Positions 7,081 to 10,875 of a stretch of DNA of 10,875 nt are shown here, in pieces. How positions within the stretch are numbered: position 1 is the first letter of the stretch; every line of letters begins with the position of its first letter. Under the pieces are notes generated by a model that was not told where the DNA came from, ran no database searches, and saw only the letters and a program-made list of their open reading frames with translations. The position numbers were made by a program, and so were the translations under genes. The DNA is from an uncultured Actinomyces sp. (GTDB taxonomy: Bacteria > Actinomycetota > Actinomycetes > Actinomycetales > Actinomycetaceae), in the NCBI GenBank assembly GCA_900556405.1, contig USPB01000054.1, positions 1 to 10,875 on the forward strand, read 5' to 3'.

Positions 7081-9459
7081 TCATCCGCGGCGGCGAACGC
7101 GACGCGCGACGAGGAGGAGGCCGCCGCCCGCTGCCGCGAGGAGGACACCCAAGCCCACCGCTCGGTCGGCATCGGTGCCGGTGCGAGCCAGGTTGCCTGG
7201 GGTGCGGGTCTGGCGCGTGGGAGTCGTGCGGGTCGAGGCCGTGGCCCCCTGGGAGAGGCCGCGCTGGGGCGCCGGGGACGGGGCTTGGGACGAGGCCGGG
7301 GCCGGGCTGGGCGCCTCAGTTGGAGAAGCGGATGGGTCAGCGCTCGGCGCCGGAGCTGGGTCCTCTCCGCCGCCCAGGGTGAGCCCGATGAGCTCGGGGT
7401 TGTGATCCGAGGAGCGGTAGGGGTTGTCCGCCTCGATGGCCAGGTGAGCGTTCATGCCGGCCCGCGAGTACTCGAAGGCGATGGATTCTTGGGCGTTGAC
7501 AGCCCAGCTGGTCACCCCCGCGAGGAGCGGCTTGGCGGCCGCGTTGGCGAAGACGTGGTCGAGCGATCCCGAGCGCCCCGAGTAGACGTAGGAGGCCTCG
7601 CCCGCGCCCGACACGTGCGCCCAACCAGCGGTTTCGAGGGCCTTGATCGGGTCCTCCTGGGAGTAGGAGTTGAAGTCGCCGACGAGCAGGGTCGGCTTGT
7701 CCGAGAAGCGGGCGGCGAAGGATGCCAGCGCCTGCGCCTGGGCGACGCGGATCGCGTTCGCATTGCCCTGCCCGTCACCGTTGTCGACGTTGCCCTCGCC
7801 CGCGCCCTCGGGGACGGATCCCTTCGACTTGAAGTGGTTGGCGATGACCACGAAGGATGCGGGTACGGATCGCTGCGCGGTGACGCGCGCGAACTCCTGA
7901 GCGAGAGGCTGGCGCGCCAGGCCCGTGAACGCCGGGTCGTCGTCAATGAGCGACTCACCGACGGGTGCGACGGTCGCCGGCTTGTAGATAAACGCAACGC
8001 GGATGACGTCCTCGGCCTCGGGAACGATCTGGGGCGAGGGCACGTACGCCCAGGTCCCCGCTCCCGCCGCCTTGTTGAGGGCCTCGACGAGGCGCGCCAG
8101 GGACGCGTCGCGGTCCGTTCCCACGCCCACGGCCACCGGGTTTTCGATCTCCTCCAGGGCGACCACGTCGGCCCCCAAGGCGTTAATCGCCGAGACGATC
8201 TTGGCCTCCTGGTTCGCGAAGGCCTCGCGCGAGAACGCGCCGCGCACCTTGCACTTCTTCGCCGTCACGAAAGCACCCGTGCGGTCGGGGTAGCCCGTGC
8301 ATCCGGCCTCGTCCACGCCCAGGTCCGAGAAATAGTTGAGGACGTTGAAGGTCGCCACGCGCGTGTCGCCTCCGACCGCGGGGGCGCTCGGACGCTGCCC
8401 CGTGATGGTGACGGGCGAGCGGTCCGGATGCCCGGCGACCATCGACGTGGGTTGGAAAACGAAGGACCCGTGCCTGGGCTCGAGGACAACCGGCCCCGCG
8501 AAGGACACGTGGTAGCCGACGCGTGCGGGCGAGCCGTTGGCCAGGTAGGCGTAGGCGGCCTCGGTGGCAGCCCCCTTCAGCAGGTTCGTATTCGTGCCAT
8601 CATCGAGGGCGATGACGCGCGCGGCATTAGCCGCCTCGTAGTCGCGGGCCGCCGCTCCGGGTGCGACCACGTCGGTGGCCGCGCGCAGCGGGCTCTCACC
8701 CGGGGTGAGGGCGAGGGTGCCGTATTGGTTCGTCTGGTAGTTGTCGGTGATGGTCCACGTGCCCTGGGGAGCCAGGAGCATCGACTCGTAGGGCTCCGCT
8801 TGATCGGGGGTAGGGACGCCGGTCACCGGCGTGGGGGTCACGGCCTGGCAGCCCTCAACGTTACTCACGGAGGTCGCCACCAACTGGGTGAGGCTCTGCG
8901 GGTTTTCCTTCGCGGTCGTCGCGGGGAACTCACCAACCGTTCCGGTGACGCGCACGCACGTTCCGACCGCTGGAACCTGGCCGTTCTTCCCCGCGTAGAC
9001 AAACAGAGCATCCGAACTCGCGCGTCCCTCATCCCAGGCACCGCCCGAGCCGGGGGTCTGGATCGTATAGCCGTCCAGCGTCGCGCCCAAGCCGGACTCG
9101 GCGGCCGGGTACGCGGCAGCCACAACGCCGAGCGTCGTCACGGTGGCCCCCACCATCGCGGAATCATCCCCCGCGCCCACGGCCTGGATGTCAGGGATCG
9201 GCGTATCGACGAGGCCTGGGCTGGCCTCCCCCGATTGCGCGGAAGTTTCGGGGACGGAAGAATGAGCGGGCTGCGTCGGCTCCTCAGGCTGCGCCGCACC
9301 TGAGTGGGCCTGCGTACCCTCAGTCTGCGCAGCTCCCGACTGGCTTGCTTCCACCGCACCCGATTGGCCCGCATCAGCCGCCCATGCGGCGGGCACAAGC
9401 CCCATCGCGGAGAGCGCGAGCGCGCCGAGTACAGCTAGTGATCGTGTCCCGCACTTCAT
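7081..9459 (-). CDS. Secreted, wall-anchored ExeM/NucH-family extracellular nuclease
   Basis: Cell-surface nuclease expected to degrade extracellular DNA and perhaps RNA; 792 residues. The ATG has AGAGGA seven bases upstream and a signal peptide cleaved likely after AWA (residue 27). Then come a Gln/Ser/Gly/Ala-rich linker with repeated QSGA-like units (about 28-80), an OB-fold-like domain (about 88-205), a second beta-rich region (about 205-345), and an endonuclease/exonuclease/phosphatase domain (about 365-695). Catalytic motifs of the last are complete: TFNVLNYF (370-377, Asn372), ALEEIEN (434-440, Glu437), IANHFKSKG (539-547, His542), VGDFNSY (593-599, Asp595 and Asn597), SLDHVF (632-637) and SDHNP (684-688, Asp685-His686). 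The C-terminus has a Pro/Ser/Ala wall-spanning linker (about 698-755), LARTG (757-761), a hydrophobic helix and an Arg-rich tail: a cell-wall sorting signal of the LAxTG kind handled by class E sortases. It precedes the 5'-nucleotidase by 68 bases, its likely partner. Family is firm; substrate range is inferred. Confidence -1.
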   Translation of the reverse strand: MKCGTRSLAVLGALALSAMGLVPAAWAADAGQSGAVEASQSGAAQTEGTQAHSGAAQPEEPTQPAHSSVPETSAQSGEASPGLVDTPIPDIQAVGAGDDSAMVGATVTTLGVVAAAYPAAESGLGATLDGYTIQTPGSGGAWDEGRASSDALFVYAGKNGQVPAVGTCVRVTGTVGEFPATTAKENPQSLTQLVATSVSNVEGCQAVTPTPVTGVPTPDQAEPYESMLLAPQGTWTITDNYQTNQYGTLALTPGESPLRAATDVVAPGAAARDYEAANAARVIALDDGTNTNLLKGAATEAAYAYLANGSPARVGYHVSFAGPVVLEPRHGSFVFQPTSMVAGHPDRSPVTITGQRPSAPAVGGDTRVATFNVLNYFSDLGVDEAGCTGYPDRTGAFVTAKKCKVRGAFSREAFANQEAKIVSAINALGADVVALEEIENPVAVGVGTDRDASLARLVEALNKAAGAGTWAYVPSPQIVPEAEDVIRVAFIYKPATVAPVGESLIDDDPAFTGLARQPLAQEFARVTAQRSVPASFVVIANHFKSKGSVPEGAGEGNVDNGDGQGNANAIRVAQAQALASFAARFSDKPTLLVGDFNSYSQEDPIKALETAGWAHVSGAGEASYVYSGRSGSLDHVFANAAAKPLLAGVTSWAVNAQESIAFEYSRAGMNAHLAIEADNPYRSSDHNPELIGLTLGGGEDPAPAPSADPSASPTEAPSPAPASSQAPSPAPQRGLSQGATASTRTTPTRQTRTPGNLARTGTDADRAVGLGVLLAAAGGGLLLVARRVRRRG

Positions 9460-9733
9460 CGGGATGTCCTCTCAACCTCACCTCACCGTGAGGGGCCGAC
9501 GAGCCCCGTGCCGCAGGCGTTTTACCAACGGCAACACGAGTTATGACAAGTGTAATCACATGCACACGCGCGCGGAAGACATTGAGAATATTCCCGAAAA
9601 TACAAGGCGTTTCCGGACGAGCGTGCAGCCGACAGCGAGAAGCGGCTCCGGCCTCGTCAAACTAAGCCGACGTCGCGGCGCTCCACCGACCCCGCCATAC
9701 CCAGCCCCGGCCTCGTCGCGGAGCGAACGAAAG
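9460..9733 (-). promoter_or_regulatory. Intergenic region and leader upstream of the nuclease gene
   Basis: No gene is supported here. Next to the nuclease start lie two adjoining inverted repeats: GGGGC/GCCCC with a 6-base loop (9492-9507) and CCTCAC/GTGAGG (9481-9493), which share two bases and so may be alternatives. Further upstream is the most AT-rich stretch (about 9535-9607), with the palindrome GAATATTC (9586-9593) and a TGTGATTACAC element on the minus strand (9549-9559). A promoter for the nuclease/5'-nucleotidase unit is expected in this stretch. The best pair I see, TTGTCA followed after 19 bases by TAAAAC, is weak, so I do not fix a start. An 11-base direct repeat, CCGGCCTCGTC, occurs at 9648-9658 and 9707-9717. 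No convincing terminator follows guaB3. Confidence -1.
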
Positions 9734-10858
9734 TCAGGACGCCGAGTACGGGGACACGACCACCTGGGCGCGCTGCAGATCCTTGACCTCCGAGTATCCC
9801 ATCGAAGCCATGGTCCGCTTGAGCGCGCCAATGAAGTTCAGCGAACCATCCGCTCGCGTCGAGGGGCCGTAGAGGATCTGCTCGAGCGTGCCCGTCGTAC
9901 CCACGTGGACGCGCTGGCCGCGCGGCATATCCGGGTGCGTCGCCTCCGACCCCCAATGCCAGCCGCGCCCGGGAGCCTCCTCCGCGCGAGCGATGGCAGC
10001 ACCCAGCATGACGGCGTCCGCGCCGCACGCAATCGCGCGCGACAGGTCACCGGAGCGGCCAATGCCGCCGTCCGCGATGACGTGCACGTAGCGGCCGCCA
10101 GACTCGTCCATGTAGTCGCGCCGGGCAGCCGCCACATCCGCGATCGCCGTCGCCATCGGCGCATGCACACCCAGGGACTGGCGCGTCGAATGCGCCGCAC
10201 CCCCGCCAAAACCGACGAGGACACCCGCCGCGCCCGTACGCATCAGGTGCAGGGCCGCCGTGTCCGTGCACACGCCGCCGACAATCACGGGGACGTCCAG
10301 CTCGTAGATGAAACGCTTGAGATTGAGAGGCTCGCTGCGCGAGGACACGTGCTCAGCGGACACCGTCGAGCCGCGAATGATGAACAGGTCAACGCCCGCA
10401 TCCACGACCGCGCGCCAATACTTCTGCACGCGCTGAGGCGAGAGCTTGCCGGCCACAACCACGCCGGCTTCGCGCAGCTGCTTAAGGCGCGCGGTGATCA
10501 GCGACGGCTTGATCGGCTCGGAGTAGATGCGCTGGAGGGACGCGATCGACTCCTCCTCACCCAGGTGAGAGATGCGCTCAAGGATCGGCGTCGGGTCCTC
10601 GTAGCGGGTCCACAGGCCGTCCAGGTCGAGCACACCGATGCCGCCGAGGCGACCGAAGGCGATCGCCGTCTCCGGGCTCATCACCGAGTCCATCGGGGCC
10701 GCCATCACGGGAATGTCGACGTGGTAGGCGTCGATCTGCCAGCCCACGTTGACGTCCTCGGGATCCCGGGTGCGCCGCGAGGGCACGAGGGCGATATCGT
10801 CCAGCGTGTAGGCGCGGCGCCCGCGCTTGCCACGACCGATTTCCACTTCGTCGCTCAT
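9734..10858 (-). CDS. guaB3: GuaB3 family IMP dehydrogenase-related protein
   Basis: Cytoplasmic TIM-barrel protein of the IMP dehydrogenase/GMP reductase superfamily, 374 residues, with no CBS pair (IMP dehydrogenases with CBS domains are nearer 490). It opens with EIGRGKRGRRAYTLDDIALVPSRRTRDPEDV (about 6-36) and AAPMDSVMSPETAIAFGRLGGIGVLDL (53-79), both typical of actinobacterial GuaB3. The phosphate-binding region VIADGGIGRSGDLSRAIACGADAVMLG (260-286) is intact. At the active-site loop, where IMP dehydrogenase has catalytic Cys, this protein reads GGGAAHSTR (218-226) with His223. From memory other actinobacterial GuaB3 proteins also lack this Cys, so it may not be a functional IMP dehydrogenase; its true reaction in this phylum is unsettled. 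The start ATG lies 17 bases from the window edge, so the upstream neighbour is unseen. Position beside a nucleoside uptake cluster suggests a purine theme, but the 274-base gap argues against a shared operon. Confidence -1.
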   Translation of the reverse strand: MSDEVEIGRGKRGRRAYTLDDIALVPSRRTRDPEDVNVGWQIDAYHVDIPVMAAPMDSVMSPETAIAFGRLGGIGVLDLDGLWTRYEDPTPILERISHLGEEESIASLQRIYSEPIKPSLITARLKQLREAGVVVAGKLSPQRVQKYWRAVVDAGVDLFIIRGSTVSAEHVSSRSEPLNLKRFIYELDVPVIVGGVCTDTAALHLMRTGAAGVLVGFGGGAAHSTRQSLGVHAPMATAIADVAAARRDYMDESGGRYVHVIADGGIGRSGDLSRAIACGADAVMLGAAIARAEEAPGRGWHWGSEATHPDMPRGQRVHVGTTGTLEQILYGPSTRADGSLNFIGALKRTMASMGYSEVKDLQRAQVVVSPYSAS

Positions 10859-10875
10859 GACCCGATTCTACTGCC

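Noticed and set aside
7013..7084. N-terminal extension of the 5'-nucleotidase to the ATG overlapping the nuclease stop
   Set aside because: ATGA overlaps are common in this operon, but the added residues are Arg-rich and hide the signal peptide, and the internal ATG has the better ribosome site.
4724..7405. Very long plus-strand open frame (893 codons) opposite the 5'-nucleotidase
   Set aside because: The translation is Arg/Gly/Val/His-rich with no recognisable domain, lacks a ribosome site, and lies antisense to a gene with clear signal peptide, motifs and sorting signal. High GC makes such frames common.
7000..9303. Long plus-strand open frame (767 codons) opposite the nuclease
   Set aside because: Same reasons: Arg/Gly/Val-rich antisense shadow of a gene with all catalytic motifs of the family.
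9556..9831. 91-codon minus-strand frame spanning the end of guaB3 and the gap
   Set aside because: Most of it overlaps the guaB3 coding end in another frame, and the remainder shows no motif or start signal.
1..10875. CRISPR array, tRNA, rRNA, insertion sequence, phage or toxin/defence genes
   Set aside because: No spaced direct repeats, tRNA-like folds, transposase motifs or terminal inverted repeats were seen; coding density is high and all genes fit metabolic or transport families.

Overview
The window looks like part of an actinobacterial genome, most likely Actinomycetaceae (Actinomyces/Schaalia type). The evidence is high GC with strongly GC-biased third codon positions, an actinobacterial GuaB3-type protein, and two secreted enzymes ending in LAxTG-class sorting signals. 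That identification comes from recalled family features, not a search. All seven genes lie on the minus strand, so they read from right to left.

In order of transcription the genes are: guaB3 (an IMP dehydrogenase-related purine protein); a 274-base gap that holds the leader of the next unit; a secreted, wall-anchored ExeM/NucH-type extracellular nuclease; a secreted, wall-anchored 5'-nucleotidase/cyclic phosphodiesterase; and a short promoter-like gap with a palindromic operator candidate. After that gap comes a four-gene ABC importer operon of the BMP/nucleoside type: lipoprotein binding protein, double-ATPase subunit, permease 1 and permease 2. Permease 2 is cut by the left window edge. 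The importer cistrons from ATPase to permeases overlap by ATGA, and a strong stem-loop separates the binding-protein gene from the ATPase gene.

Read together, the genes form a plausible surface route for using nucleic acids: the nuclease breaks extracellular DNA/RNA to nucleotides, the 5'-nucleotidase removes phosphate at the wall, the importer takes up nucleosides, and purine metabolism (GuaB3 neighbourhood) uses them. The nuclease/5'-nucleotidase pair also resembles the nuclease plus adenosine synthase pairs that some Gram-positive pathogens use against neutrophil DNA nets.

The main caution is the left ~1.5 kb. Permease 2 and most of permease 1 have codon use and protein character closer to gut Clostridia than to the genes on the right, while the first ~70 residues of permease 1 match the actinobacterial side. 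The change falls inside one open reading frame. This may be an assembly chimera, or recombination across phyla. The most unusual protein feature is in the 5'-nucleotidase, where two expected metal-binding histidines appear to be aspartates.
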